From Pontivivens sp032464575 (GTDB lineage: Bacteria > Pseudomonadota > Alphaproteobacteria > Rhodobacterales > Rhodobacteraceae): a stretch of 64,000 nucleotides of DNA. The DNA is taken from NCBI GenBank assembly GCA_032464575.1, contig JAWDKM010000003.1, forward strand, positions 552,408 to 616,407, given 5' to 3'. The stretch's first letter is position 1; every line of letters begins with the position of its first letter. The notes under the pieces are model-generated. The model was not told where the DNA came from, did no database searches, and saw nothing but the letters and a program-made list of their open reading frames with translations. The translations under genes and the position numbers were made by a program. Below, in pieces: positions 50,847 to 59,920 of the stretch.

Positions 50847-51703
50847 CCTTTGTCTCCGCGCGGCGTCGTCCCGTAGGCCCGCTTCCAGCAACGGACGAGG
50901 TGGGAGGCGTCGGCAAAACCGCAATCGGCGGCCACCTGCATCAGCGTATCATCGGTGCGGACCATCCGCTCGGCCGCACGTTCCAGGCGGCGGCGGCGGA
51001 CGAAAGCCCAGGGGGTCTCGCCCGTGACAGTGCGAAAGGCGCGGGAGAAGGCGGAGGGCGACATGCAGGCCGCGCCCGCCAGCTCGCCCACGGTGAGCGG
51101 CGCTGCGATGTGCGTTTCGACGTAGTCCACCGCCCGCGCGAGGCGGCGATCGTCCAACTGGGGCGCGGGCGCCAGGCCGTGTCCGCAAGCCGCGATGAGT
51201 TCACCCAGCATGGTCAGGAAGGCCCCGTCAAGTTCGAGACCCGCGGCCGGGTCGGTCCGGTTCGCTGCCGCCCACATCGCATCGTGGGCCTGGATCGCCC
51301 GCGGCAGATGGCGGCACGTCTCCACGACGCCCGACAAGGACTCCGTCGCGAGCCCGTGCCTGTCGAGAAGATCCGCGACGGCGGTCCTCTCGACGGTCGC
51401 GCATCGAAGGGTCAGGGCCGGCGTGCGGAAAGCGCATTCGGTCATCGGTGGCGCGATATCGACGAAGCGTCGCGGGGCTCGATGTTCTTTCCACCCGTCG
51501 CCGAAGTTCGTCTCGAAAGACGCGACGGGTTGCAGGGTCGACGCGAAACCGAATTCCGGAAAGGGCGGATCGACGCTCTCGATGGCCTGCTGCTCGATCT
51601 GAACGATCCGCACGCCGAAGGTGCCGCCGGACCGATGCTCCTGCGCGAAGTCGCGGTAGGGGCCTTGGCGATAGTAGTCCAGGAAGGTCTGCGGTTGGGC
51701 CAT
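50843..51703 (-). CDS. AraC-family transcriptional regulator
   Basis: 286 residues. The N-terminal ~165 residues form a family-specific sensor region (LDYYRQGPYRDFAQEHRSGG, ASFETNFGDGWKEHRAPRRF). The C-terminal AraC domain has ELAGAACMSPSAFSRAFRTV and VAADCGFADASHLVRCWKRA. It is the intact parent of the frameshifted copy downstream. An inverted repeat sits 13 bases before its start. The regulated genes are probably the enzymes around it. Confidence 0.92.
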   Translation of the reverse strand: MAQPQTFLDYYRQGPYRDFAQEHRSGGTFGVRIVQIEQQAIESVDPPFPEFGFASTLQPVASFETNFGDGWKEHRAPRRFVDIAPPMTECAFRTPALTLRCATVERTAVADLLDRHGLATESLSGVVETCRHLPRAIQAHDAMWAAANRTDPAAGLELDGAFLTMLGELIAACGHGLAPAPQLDDRRLARAVDYVETHIAAPLTVGELAGAACMSPSAFSRAFRTVTGETPWAFVRRRRLERAAERMVRTDDTLMQVAADCGFADASHLVRCWKRAYGTTPRGDKG

Positions 51704-51715
51704 GCTCTCCTCGCT

Positions 51716-51734
51716 TGCTAACCAAAAGTTAGCA
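51716..51734. promoter_or_regulatory. Inverted repeat upstream of the AraC gene
   Basis: TGCTAAC-CAAAA-GTTAGCA, perfect 7-base arms, 13 bases before the AraC start codon. It could be an autoregulatory operator. AraC proteins more often use direct repeats, so another regulator such as HxlR is possible. Confidence 0.4.
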
Positions 51735-52130
51735 GGAATTGGCCTCGCATGGTTTGTCCTAGATTACATCGGGGCAGGAAAGTCCGATCCTTTCTCGCCG
51801 ACTTTGACTTACTTACCGGACGTCGGCAGGTTCTCGCGATGAGTGAAGGTCGGCGCGGCGATGGTCCGGACAACGACGCACCCGTTCCATCCAGGCGACA
51901 GGGATCTTCGAGCTGGGTTTGGTTGTTTCGCCCGCGGACGCGTGCGATGTTCCAGAGCTTCGCGCGTGACGTCCAATGCGTTCCGGGCAGGGTGGTGGCT
52001 AGGCTCTGGACATGCCGGACCTTCGCCTCTCCCCTCGGACGCATCCCCGAACCGCTCCCCGGATCGCGCGGCGGCCAGGTGTTCCGGCCGGACGACGCTT
52101 CGAGCGCTCGGAACGGCCCCTTCGCGAGCC
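51735..52130. other. 396-base gap without a recognised gene
   Basis: Between the AraC and HxlR genes, both on the minus strand. Open frames on either strand have no family-like content. The AraC promoter is expected in the left part (51735-51800). Confidence 0.5.
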
Positions 52131-52556
52131 TCAGGCGTCGGCCTCGTCCACCACATCGATCGTGCTTGCAGGCGATGACGGCCCCTCGTTGCGCCAGCGA
52201 TGCGCCCAGCGGGCCAGTTCGATCAGGACCAGCCGAAGGTCATGGCCCTTTTCCGTCAGCCCGTATCCGCGCCCGTCCGGGTCCGGTTCGATGAGCCCGT
52301 GCATACTCAGTTCCTTCAGGCGCGCCGAGAGCAGCTTGTCGCTGAGGCCGGGAACGGCGTCGGCGATCTCCCGAAAGCGGGTGTGGCCTTGGAACAGGGT
52401 GCGGATGATCGCGCCCGTCCATCTCTTCCCGATGAGTTCGCTGGCGGAATGGAAGTTCGGATCGAAGGCACCGTCGCCGACCTCGTCGGCCCATGTCCGC
52501 TTCTTCGAATTCAGTTCCGAGCGTGTCGCCATCGTGCCGCGTCGATCCATCGTCAT
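52131..52556 (-). CDS. HxlR-family transcriptional regulator
   Basis: 141 residues from ATG 52556; ATGs at 52550 and 52532 are alternatives. The winged helix-turn-helix matches HxlR/YtcD: ASELIGKRWTGAIIRTLFQG, HTRFREIADAVPGLSDKLLS, ARLKELSMHGLIEPDPDGRG and LTEKGHDLRLVLIELARWAH. Such regulators usually respond to aldehydes, quinones or disulfide stress. It is divergent from the outer-membrane-protein remnant, with a TATATA-containing AT-rich stretch between. Confidence 0.9.
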   Translation of the reverse strand: MTMDRRGTMATRSELNSKKRTWADEVGDGAFDPNFHSASELIGKRWTGAIIRTLFQGHTRFREIADAVPGLSDKLLSARLKELSMHGLIEPDPDGRGYGLTEKGHDLRLVLIELARWAHRWRNEGPSSPASTIDVVDEADA

Positions 52557-52658
52557 CTTGCGCCGCCAGATCGGTCTGCAGACGCTGTGTCTATTATATA
52601 CGCACGACGACATCCGACTACGAGGCACCTCCAGCCATCATCGCTGTAGAGGCCGCCG

Positions 52659-53410
52659 ATGATCGCGCGTCGAACGTTTCGCTTCATGGTCGGAATTCTC
52701 ATCCTTCCCGTCACCGCATCCGGCCAGAATACCTCGCCCGATCTGAGACCCCAGACGACTGGCAACCCGCAACTAAGTGTCGGCGACGTCAGGTGCTGGC
52801 CCGGGGCCGCCGTTCTGCGCCAGGGTCAGGATTGGTCGTGGCTCCGCAGCGTTCCCACCTTCGGGTGCGACCCGGCCAGCCGGCTGCGCTTCATCCCGCT
52901 CGATACAGCCGGTTCGATCTTCGCCACCTCGGCCTTCGAAGGAAGGTCCGGCTTCGCGGAGGCTCCCTGGATGCCGGTCGTCGGCCTGCGTCTTGGCCTC
53001 TCCTCCGGCGATGGCGACCCGGACGACGACCGCCTTCATAGCTTCCGCGCACCCTTCCCGCCGGGCCGCTTCTTCGACGAGGCGCCTCCGCTGGGGTCCG
53101 GCAATCTTGCGGGGCCGAGGCCCATATGATCGTCTCCCCTACCGAGCGGCTCTCTCTGGCTGCGCGCCACGAGGCATTCTTGCCACTCGATACAGCGGAC
53201 GGGGGCTACGCCACTCCGCAGACGCCGATCCGGGGGCGTTCGGGCGGAGACCGCTTCGTCGGACAAGACGTCGCAATCCTCACGAGCTATCGGATCAACG
53301 ACGCCGCCACGTTCAGCGGCTCGACCGGCCGGTTCCTGACCGGAGCATATCTCACCGACAATCCGCCCGACGACGACGTCACCTCCATGTCGGTCACGCT
53401 CGACGTGTAG
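52659..53410 (+). pseudogene. Alginate-export-type outer-membrane protein, internally deleted and frameshifted
   Basis: First reading (52659-53129): signal-peptide-like start MIARRTFRFMVGILILPVTA, then DWSWLRSVPTFGCDPASRLR, FIPLDTAGSIF and the late-barrel block GLRLGLSSGDGDPDDDRLHS. Second reading (53126-53410) in another frame: SPTERLSLAARHEAFLPLDT, GQDVAILTSYRINDAATFSG, ending in VTLDV. Both match the alginate_exp barrel family, but intact members have over 400 residues and here the central part is missing. The outer-membrane route of the cluster appears lost. Confidence 0.6.
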
Positions 53411-53454
53411 TTCTGAACCGTTCCCCAGCAGAAGCAGGAAAGGGAAAGCCCATC

Positions 53455-54204
53455 ATGATCAAACGATCTCTTGGAAGCGCAATGATCGCCATCCTACTCG
53501 TCCCCCCGGCCACGGTTCTGGCGCAGACGGTGCCCACACCTGCCGAACGCAATGCCGTCGAAGCGTTGGAGCGCCTCGATGCCGATGATGCAGTGATGGT
53601 GCTTGTCGACTTTACATCCGGCCTCTTCCCCATCGTGGACACGATGGAAGTCGACGTGATGCTCAACAATGCCGTGGCGCTCGGAAAGGTGGCCGAGACC
53701 TTCGACATCCCCGTCTTCGTGGTGGGCAGCGAGGGCGGCTATTACGGCCAGCTCCACCTGGCCATCGAGGCCTATGCGGGTGAGGGCCAGCCCTTCGGGC
53801 GGGAGACACCGTCCGCCTGGGATTCGGGCCCTTTGCGGGAGGCCGTCGAGGCCACGGGCCGCCGCACGGTCCTGATCGGCGGCATCAGCACCGACAACTG
53901 CACGCTGCACACCTCGCTTGGGATGCTGCGCGACGGCTATGACGTCCGCGTCATCACCGACATCTCCGCCTCCGATAGCCAGCAGGCTGAACTCGCCGCG
54001 CTGTTCCGGCTGCGCGACGCGGGCGCGATCACGACGAACTGGATCTCACTGACCTCCGAATTGATCGACGTTTGGGAGAGCCCGGAAGGCGAGGCGGTCA
54101 CACAGATCTATGCGCGTCACATCAACGGCCCCAATACCGGGCTCGAAGGCGGCTCGATGGACGATCCGACGATCGGTACTCCCGCCACAGACGAGGAGGG
54201 CTGA
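53455..54204 (+). CDS. Exported isochorismatase-like hydrolase
   Basis: 249 residues from ATG 53455 (GGAAAGGGA upstream). Signal peptide (LGSAMIAILLVPPATVLAQT), then the cysteine-hydrolase domain: AVMVLVDFTSGLFPIVDTME with the catalytic Asp, VVGSEGGYYGQLHLAIEAYA, and the nucleophile in LIGGISTDNCTLHTSLGMLR. C-terminal INGPNTGLEGGSMDDPTIG is a tail not seen in the other paralogues. It is the first gene of a tightly packed set with the two alpha/beta hydrolases and the isomerase. Confidence 0.9.
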   Translation: MIKRSLGSAMIAILLVPPATVLAQTVPTPAERNAVEALERLDADDAVMVLVDFTSGLFPIVDTMEVDVMLNNAVALGKVAETFDIPVFVVGSEGGYYGQLHLAIEAYAGEGQPFGRETPSAWDSGPLREAVEATGRRTVLIGGISTDNCTLHTSLGMLRDGYDVRVITDISASDSQQAELAALFRLRDAGAITTNWISLTSELIDVWESPEGEAVTQIYARHINGPNTGLEGGSMDDPTIGTPATDEEG

Positions 54205-54207
54205 ACC

Positions 54208-55167
54208 ATGAGAGCAGCGTTGCTCATCACCGCTATCATCGTGCCCAGCTTCGCCGCCGCGCAGTCCACCTTCGATGATTTCGCGTCCGAGATGGTCGAT
54301 GTCGGCGACGTCTCCCTTCACGTCCGTTCCCATGGCGAGGGGCCTGCGGTCGTGCTGATGCACGGCTGGGCCGGCTCCGCCCATGCCTGGCGCGACGTGG
54401 CCCCGATCCTCGCGGATGCCGGCCACCTCGTGATCGTGCCGGACATGCGCGGCTACGGTGCTTCCGACAAGCCGTCCTCGATGCCTGGCGAGGACGGCGT
54501 GGCGCAGGGGGGCTACGATGCCCGTACCGAAGCCGATGATGTCGCGGCACTGCTCGATCATTATCGCGCCGAGACGGCACATGTCGCAGGGCACGACATG
54601 GGTGCGCCTGTCGCGCTGCTGTTCGCCGCCGACTACCCGGATCGGACGCTCTCGATGACCTATATCGACGAGCCGCTGATCGGCTACAACCATGCTGAGA
54701 TGACGACCTTCGCGCCGGAGAGCGGCGGGGGCTACTGGCAATTCGGCCTGAACTGGACCCCGGGGATGCCGGAGATTCTCTACTCCGGCAACGAGCGCGA
54801 GACCGTCGCCTATCTGCTCGACGCGATGACGATGGCCGACGACGTCATGACCGAGGCCGATATCGACGCCCATACGGCAGGGCTGCTCGACGAGGGCGGC
54901 ATCGGCGGCTGGGTCGGCTGGTATCGCGCGGTGCCCCAGACCGCGGCGCAGACCCGTGAGGTGGTCGAGGCCGGGCTGCTGCGCGAGATGCCCGTCCTGG
55001 CGGTCGCGGGCGAGGGCGGCATCCCGATCGTGCCCGAGCAGATGGAGATCGTGTCCTACCGCGTGACCGGGCTGGTCATCGAAGGCTCGGGCCACCTCGT
55101 GCCCGAGGAGAAGCCGCGCGAGCTGGCCGAAGCGATGCTCGACTTCTTTGAGGAGGTCGGACGATGA
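54208..55167 (+). CDS. Exported alpha/beta hydrolase, epoxide-hydrolase-like (1)
   Basis: 319 residues. Signal peptide MRAALLITAIIVPSFAAAQS. Oxyanion-hole motif VVLMHGWAGSAHAW, then DMRGYGASDKPSS, and the nucleophile elbow VAGHDMGAPVALLFA with aspartate as nucleophile, as in epoxide hydrolases and dehalogenases. The late histidine is in IEGSGHLVPEEKPREL. It starts 3 bases after the isochorismatase-like gene and its stop overlaps the next gene by four bases. Likely periplasmic; substrate unknown. Confidence 0.92.
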   Translation: MRAALLITAIIVPSFAAAQSTFDDFASEMVDVGDVSLHVRSHGEGPAVVLMHGWAGSAHAWRDVAPILADAGHLVIVPDMRGYGASDKPSSMPGEDGVAQGGYDARTEADDVAALLDHYRAETAHVAGHDMGAPVALLFAADYPDRTLSMTYIDEPLIGYNHAEMTTFAPESGGGYWQFGLNWTPGMPEILYSGNERETVAYLLDAMTMADDVMTEADIDAHTAGLLDEGGIGGWVGWYRAVPQTAAQTREVVEAGLLREMPVLAVAGEGGIPIVPEQMEIVSYRVTGLVIEGSGHLVPEEKPRELAEAMLDFFEEVGR

Positions 55168-56105
55168 CCCGCCCCCTCGCCTTCATCGCCATCGCCGCCG
55201 TCCTGTCCGCGGGCTCGGCTATCGCCCAATCCCTCGACTTCGACGATTTCCAGCACGGCCGCGCCGACTCGGACGGCGTCTCCATCCACTACCGCGTCGC
55301 TGGCGAGGGGCCGACCGTGCTGCTGATCCACGGTTGGCCTCAACACTCGCTGATGTGGCACACCGTGGCGCCGCTGCTCGTGGACGAGGGTTTTCGCGTG
55401 GTCGCCGTCGATCAGCGCGGGTCCGGTGCGTCCGACATCACCCCGGGCGGCTACGATAAGGCCACCATGGCGGGCGACATGGTCGCGGTGCTCGATGCCG
55501 TCGAAGCCGACACCGCCCATGTCTTCGGCTACGACCTCGGCTCGGGCACGGCCGTGGCGCTCGCCCGCGACCATGCGGATCGCGTCGATCGCCTGATCGT
55601 CGCGGAGTTCGGCCTGCCCGGCTTCGGCTACGAAGCGGAGCTGATGCCGACCCCCGATTGGGACATCGGCTCGAACTGGCACCTCACGCTCTTCACCGTG
55701 CCCACGGCCGCCGAATGGCTGCTGGAGGGCCGCGAGGACGAGATGCTGGACTGGTTCTTCCACCACATCTCCTACAAGGGCACCTCCGCCGTCTCGAACG
55801 AGCACTTCGAGATCTACCTGCGCAACGTCCGCAAGCCCGGCGCGCTCAGGGCGGGCATCGAGTATTACGCGGCCGTCTGGCAGGACGCCGAGGACAACGC
55901 ACCGCTCGGCGACGCGCCCCTGGAGATGCCGGTGCTCGCCATGGGGGGCGAGGCGTCGTCGGGCTACGCGCTCGAGCAGATCTGGTCGCCCGTCATGTCC
56001 GACTTGACGACCTACGTGATCCCCGAGGCCGGGCACTGGATCGGCGATGAGAACCCGCAGGCCACGGCCGCACGCGTGGCGGAGTTCCTGGGAGAGGGCG
56101 AATGA
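55164..56105 (+). CDS. Exported alpha/beta hydrolase, epoxide-hydrolase-like (2)
   Basis: 313 residues. Signal peptide LAFIAIAAVLSAGSAIAQSL. HGWPQHSLMWHTVAPLLVDE, DQRGSGASDITPGGYDKATM, the nucleophile elbow VFGYDLGSGTAVALARDHAD (Asp), and the histidine in YVIPEAGHWIGDENPQ. It is closer to classical soluble epoxide hydrolases than its upstream neighbour. Both ends overlap neighbours by four bases (ATGA), so this is a translationally coupled set. Confidence 0.92.
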   Translation: MTRPLAFIAIAAVLSAGSAIAQSLDFDDFQHGRADSDGVSIHYRVAGEGPTVLLIHGWPQHSLMWHTVAPLLVDEGFRVVAVDQRGSGASDITPGGYDKATMAGDMVAVLDAVEADTAHVFGYDLGSGTAVALARDHADRVDRLIVAEFGLPGFGYEAELMPTPDWDIGSNWHLTLFTVPTAAEWLLEGREDEMLDWFFHHISYKGTSAVSNEHFEIYLRNVRKPGALRAGIEYYAAVWQDAEDNAPLGDAPLEMPVLAMGGEASSGYALEQIWSPVMSDLTTYVIPEAGHWIGDENPQATAARVAEFLGEGE

Positions 56106-57058
56106 CCCGCATCTCCCGCCGCACCGCGATCACGGGGGCCGCCGCAACGGCGGCACTTCCCGCATTCGCCCGCGCGCAGTCCCGATCCGAGGAGAGCCCG
56201 ATGACCGATGTTCCCCGCTTGGTGATGTGGGGCGCCGCCCTCATGGCGCAACCGCTCCAGGCCCGGCTCGACGCCGTCGCCGAAAGCGGCTTCACCCACA
56301 TGACGGTCTTTCCCGCCGACGTCGCGCGCTGGCGCGAGGACGGCACGTCGGATCGCGAGATCACCCGCGCCATCCGTGCCTCGGGCGTCGGCATTGCCAC
56401 GATCGACCCCTATACGGGTCGGGTGCCAGGCTGGTCGACGGAGGGGCTCGACGAGTTCACCCGCGACTTCATCGGCTACTCCGAGGACGAGGTGTTCCGC
56501 ATGGCCGAGGTGCTGGAGACCGGGCAGGTCAACTGCGTCGAGTCCGCGGGCGCGGCCTACGAGGAGACTGCCTATGCCGACGCCCTCGCCGCCTTCGCGG
56601 AGCGCGCGCGGGCCAGCGGGCTGTCGCCCACGCTGGAGTTCATGCCGACCTCCAAGATCGTGGACCTGCGGCAGGCGCTGGCGCTGCTGGATGCGGCGGA
56701 TGCGGACGTCGGCCTGACCTTCGACACGTGGCACTTCTGGCGATCGGATCCCGACCACGACCTGCTCGCCACGATCCCGGCGGATCGGATCATGGAGGTG
56801 CAGGTCGCCGATGCCGACGAGGATATCGTGGAGGACCTCGAGACCGACCTGCTCTACCACCGCAAGGTTCCAGGCGCGGGCGCGTTCGACCTCACCCGCA
56901 CGATGGACGTGCTGCGCGGGCTCGGCCCGATCCGGTCCATGGGGCCGGAGACCTTCTCGGCCGAGATGAACGAGACCGCTGCGAAAGAGGCAGTCCAACG
57001 GAATTGGCGAGGGCTTCTGAGCGTCGCCGGTGAACAGATCCTGAGCCAACAAAGATGA
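56102..57058 (+). CDS. Tat-exported sugar-phosphate isomerase/epimerase-like protein
   Basis: 318 residues. Twin-arginine signal (TRISRRTAITGAAATAALPA). The mature part is a xylose-isomerase-like TIM barrel: LVMWGAALMAQPLQARLDAV, VNCVESAGAAYEETAYADAL, LEFMPTSKIVDL, VGLTFDTWHFWRSDPDHDLL and MEVQVADADEDIVEDLETDL. Metal-binding Glu/Asp/His positions are kept. A periplasmic location is unusual for this family. Last gene of the coupled set. Confidence 0.88.
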   Translation: MTRISRRTAITGAAATAALPAFARAQSRSEESPMTDVPRLVMWGAALMAQPLQARLDAVAESGFTHMTVFPADVARWREDGTSDREITRAIRASGVGIATIDPYTGRVPGWSTEGLDEFTRDFIGYSEDEVFRMAEVLETGQVNCVESAGAAYEETAYADALAAFAERARASGLSPTLEFMPTSKIVDLRQALALLDAADADVGLTFDTWHFWRSDPDHDLLATIPADRIMEVQVADADEDIVEDLETDLLYHRKVPGAGAFDLTRTMDVLRGLGPIRSMGPETFSAEMNETAAKEAVQRNWRGLLSVAGEQILSQQR

Positions 57059-57190
57059 GGCCGAAACCATGAGCTGCGTCGGCATTGCCGCACAGCGTCA
57101 CATCACTTCGATCGGGACACACTGATACGGAAAACATCCTGCGTTTTTAATCCACTCGACACTTGGCGAAAGCATAAGGGAGCCCCTGCG

Positions 57191-57649
57191 ATGACGAAGA
57201 CGACCCCAGCAGCCACACCGGCCGATCCGCGAGCGGTTTCCGACAAGCTCGCGATCTAGGAGTTGACGAACCACTTCGACAACGCGCTCGACGAGGGCGA
57301 TATCGACGGGCACATGTCGGTCCGGGCCGATGATATCCGGTTCGAGAGCCCGTTCGGAGACTACGCTTCGCTCTCCGGCTACCGCGAACGGGTCGGTGGC
57401 TTCCACAAACAGGCCCGGGACATGGGCGGCACGCGCCATCTCATCGTGAGCAATGTCGTCACGCTCGACGGCGAGCGCGCGACCCAGACCTGTTCTCAGA
57501 TCATTGTCGGTCGGACGATGAACGACGGGGCGCCGGGCGTGATGGCGACCGCGCGCATGGAGGACGAATTGGTGCGCACGGCAGAGGGCTGGCGCTTCGC
57601 CCGTCGCGTCCTCCATCCCGACCAGGACCCCAGCACGTTCGGCGGCTAG
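57191..57649 (+). pseudogene. NTF2/SnoaL-like protein with an early in-frame TAG
   Basis: From ATG 57191 the product reads TKTTPAATPADPRAVSDKLA, then I and TAG at 57257-57259. The same frame continues as ELTNHFDNALDEGDIDGHMS, FESPFGDYASLSGYRERVGG, LDGERATQTCSQIIVGRTMN and WRFARRVLHPDQD. Relatives typically have IQEL at this spot, so CAG to TAG is likely. Re-initiation at TTG 57263 could give a shorter protein, so loss of function is not certain. Confidence 0.7.
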
Positions 57650-57720
57650 GTCGGCCCCGCAACCTGCCCGGTCCCGGCCGTCCATCGAAGGTCCGGGCCC
57701 CATCGCCAGGAGACAGCCAC

Positions 57721-58449
57721 ATGTCCATTCGCTTCTATTCCGCAGAGATGCAGCCCGTCGCCGGACCGGTCCGCATGCTGCCGCAGGAGGGGTCGATCTC
57801 CGGCGGGACGAAGCGGCCGCTCAACTCCTACGCAATCGAGATCGCCGGTCATACCGGGCCGGAAACGGTGCTCTTCGACGCGCCATTCGGCTGGGTGATG
57901 GACGCGCTCGACCGGCTGCACCGCACCTCACCGATCGCCGCGCATGTCCTCTCGCATCGCGATGTCGCGGCATCCGCAGACAGCTTCGAAACGCAGGTCG
58001 AGCGGTTCGCTGCACCGTTCCTGCTCCATCCTGCGGATCAGGCCGAGCCCGGGCCTTCAAGGCTATCGGTCCCGCTGGGCGATCCACGGCAAAGCGATGT
58101 CCTTGCCCGGGCAGGGATAGAGATCATCCACATGCCGGGTCACTCGCCCGGATCGGTCATGCTGCATCTTCCGGCCCATAGGATCCTGCTCGCCGGCGAT
58201 TGCGCCGTAGGCCCCGGTCCGGAGCAGGAGCCCGATCCGCCCCGGCTCGAAAGACCGAAGATGGGGGAGGACGAGGATGTCATCTTTTGCGACGCCTTCG
58301 CCCAGCTTATCGACCGTCTGCCGTCCCTCGCGGCCGTCCTGCCGCTCCACGGCGCTTGGTATCTCCGCTCGGAACTCGGCGATGCGGCCTTCGAACATGC
58401 GCTCGAGAATATCTGCGAGGGTGCGCCCATGGATCCGAGCGGGAGCTAA
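57721..58449 (+). CDS. MBL-fold metallo-hydrolase-like protein with a reduced metal motif
   Basis: 242 residues. Beta-lactamase-fold features: NSYAIEIAGHTGPETVLFDA, IIHMPGHSPGSVMLHLPAHR, ILLAGDCAVGPGPEQEPDPP and AVLPLHGAWYLRS. The usual THxHxDH metal motif is replaced by VLSHRDVAASADSF, keeping one histidine and the aspartate, so zinc binding may be altered. No signal peptide. It is followed closely by a monooxygenase-like remnant. Confidence 0.8.
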   Translation: MSIRFYSAEMQPVAGPVRMLPQEGSISGGTKRPLNSYAIEIAGHTGPETVLFDAPFGWVMDALDRLHRTSPIAAHVLSHRDVAASADSFETQVERFAAPFLLHPADQAEPGPSRLSVPLGDPRQSDVLARAGIEIIHMPGHSPGSVMLHLPAHRILLAGDCAVGPGPEQEPDPPRLERPKMGEDEDVIFCDAFAQLIDRLPSLAAVLPLHGAWYLRSELGDAAFEHALENICEGAPMDPSGS

Positions 58450-58452
58450 GCC

Positions 58453-58855
58453 ATGGCCGTGACGATGCGACGCTTCCCCGTTTGCGCCCCTGGGCGCGAC
58501 GTTCGATGTCCCGGAGCTGGAGGAGGGCGCCACGGCCGACCCGCTGATCTTCACCGCGCGCTTTCACGTCAGGGCGGGCCGGGCGGGCGCCTTCGCCGAG
58601 GCCCTCGCGGAGGTCTTCGCCGTCGTCCGGACGAAGGACGACCTCCTCTACTATTTCTGGCTCGTCGATCCCGACGATGACGGCCACGTGCTCGTGCACG
58701 AAGCGTGGGCCGACCAGGACCGCTTCGAGCGCCAAGAGGCGCGGGCGGAGTACCGCGCCGCGTTCTTCGACGAGATCGAGAGCCTCCTCGAGGGCGACCG
58801 CGAGGTCGCGCAATGGCGATGCCGGGACGCCTCCTACAGGGAGACATCATCATGA
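58453..58855 (+). pseudogene. Antibiotic-biosynthesis-monooxygenase-like (ABM) protein, frameshifted near the start
   Basis: The only plausible start (ATG 58453 or 58465) reads MAVTMRRFP and then leaves frame near 58480. The family-like sequence is in another frame: FAPLGATFDVPELEEGATAD, PLIFTARFHVRAGRAGAFAE, VRTKDDLLYYFWLVDPDDDG and LVHEAWADQDRFERQEARAE, to TGA 58853-58855. That frame has no start codon of its own before the domain. ABM proteins are small heme- or quinone-handling dimers. Confidence 0.65.
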
Positions 58856-59334
58856 GGCTGAAGATCAGGTGGCCGTCATAACGGGCGCGACATCCGGCAT
58901 CGGCCGCGGCATCGCCCGTGTCTTCGCGCGCGAGGGCGCCGACGTGGCCATCGTTGGGCGCGACCGGGACGCCGGCGAAGTCCTGGAGGACGAACTCAAG
59001 AGCGAACGCGGCAGCGCCGCGTTTCTCGCCTGCGATGTCGGCGCGGCCGACGAGGTCCGACACCTCGCCCAGGAGGCAAAGGCGCGCTTCGGCAAGGTCA
59101 CCTGTCTCGTCAATTGCGCCGGCATCGGGGTCTACAAGCCCATCGTCGAGACCGATCTCGAGGGAATGGACCAGATCCTGTCGGTCAATTTCCGCGGCTA
59201 CATGCTGACCACCAGGCATTTCGTGCCGCTGATCCGGGCAGCCGGTGGGGGGTCGATCGTCAATATCCGTCGCTGCATCCCGGTCCAGCAGTGGCGAGGC
59301 CTTGCGTCGGCGAAGCACCCGGTATCCGTCACGG
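58852..59334 (+). pseudogene. Short-chain dehydrogenase, frameshifted at both ends
   Basis: ATG 58852 overlaps the previous stop. The first codons (ATG AGG CT-) fit the usual MRLE start, but one base is lost and the frame closes at TAA. The next frame gives EDQVAVITGATSGIGRGIAR, VAIVGRDRDAGEVLEDELKS, CLVNCAGIGVYKPIVETDLE and ILSVNFRGYMLTTRHFVPLI. After GGSIVNI the expected SS and YxxxK catalytic part is missing; RGLAS is the last recognisable piece. It is not functional. Confidence 0.75.
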
Positions 59335-59920
59335 CCGAGCGCAATCGCACATGGCACAGGACGAGGTCGTCACGATCGGGATCGAGCACGAGGGTTCCAC
59401 GCTCAAAGCCTTTGAACTGCGCCAGTTCTTGATGTTCGTGTACTGGCCGACGACGATATGCGGTCCCGATCGGGCGGCTCGCCGTCCCGAGGCGAGAACA
59501 GCGTTTCCAATGGCTCGGCGGTTTCGGAGCCCCGGAGTGACAGGGGAAGGTTAAGACCGGGATCCGTGCGCACCGGCATCTGGGCTGCAAGTGCCGGATC
59601 GATCCCGTGCGGTACCCTCCAACACAGCCTCGACCGTTTGCTGGCTACGGCATTGTTGGCCGACCACGGTCCGTGGTGGGACCACGGCACATCAGCCGGA
59701 CGATATCGTCGCGGAACAACATCTCCTCGACCTGTTGGAAGGGCTCGAAACGTGGAGTGTGATCGACCTCCATCCCGGTCTCGCCCACCCGTATCTCGCC
59801 CCTGTGTGGCGAGACCTGCGCGACGCCATCAGGACGAGCGTAAATCGTACCGTCGGTGGTCTGAGCAACGAGTGGACCGGGCGCGGCAACAGCGAGGAGG
59901 GCCGGTAAAGGGCGCGTGGC
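59335..59920. other. 586-base degraded stretch
   Basis: No intact gene. On the minus strand, just after the cytochrome c stop, an open frame reads LPALLAVAAPGPLVAQTTDG, then PHRGEIRVGETGMEVDHTPR and VEEMLFRDDIVRLMCRGP to TAG 59645-59647. It looks like a signal peptide plus short mature chain, but its ATG (59929, overlapping the cytochrome stop) is in a different frame. It may be another decayed exported protein; I could not name a family. Confidence 0.4.

Noticed and set aside
59591..59908. A 105-codon plus-strand open frame near the cytochrome gene
   Set aside because: No start signal and no family match; the opposite strand gives a more protein-like reading with a signal peptide.
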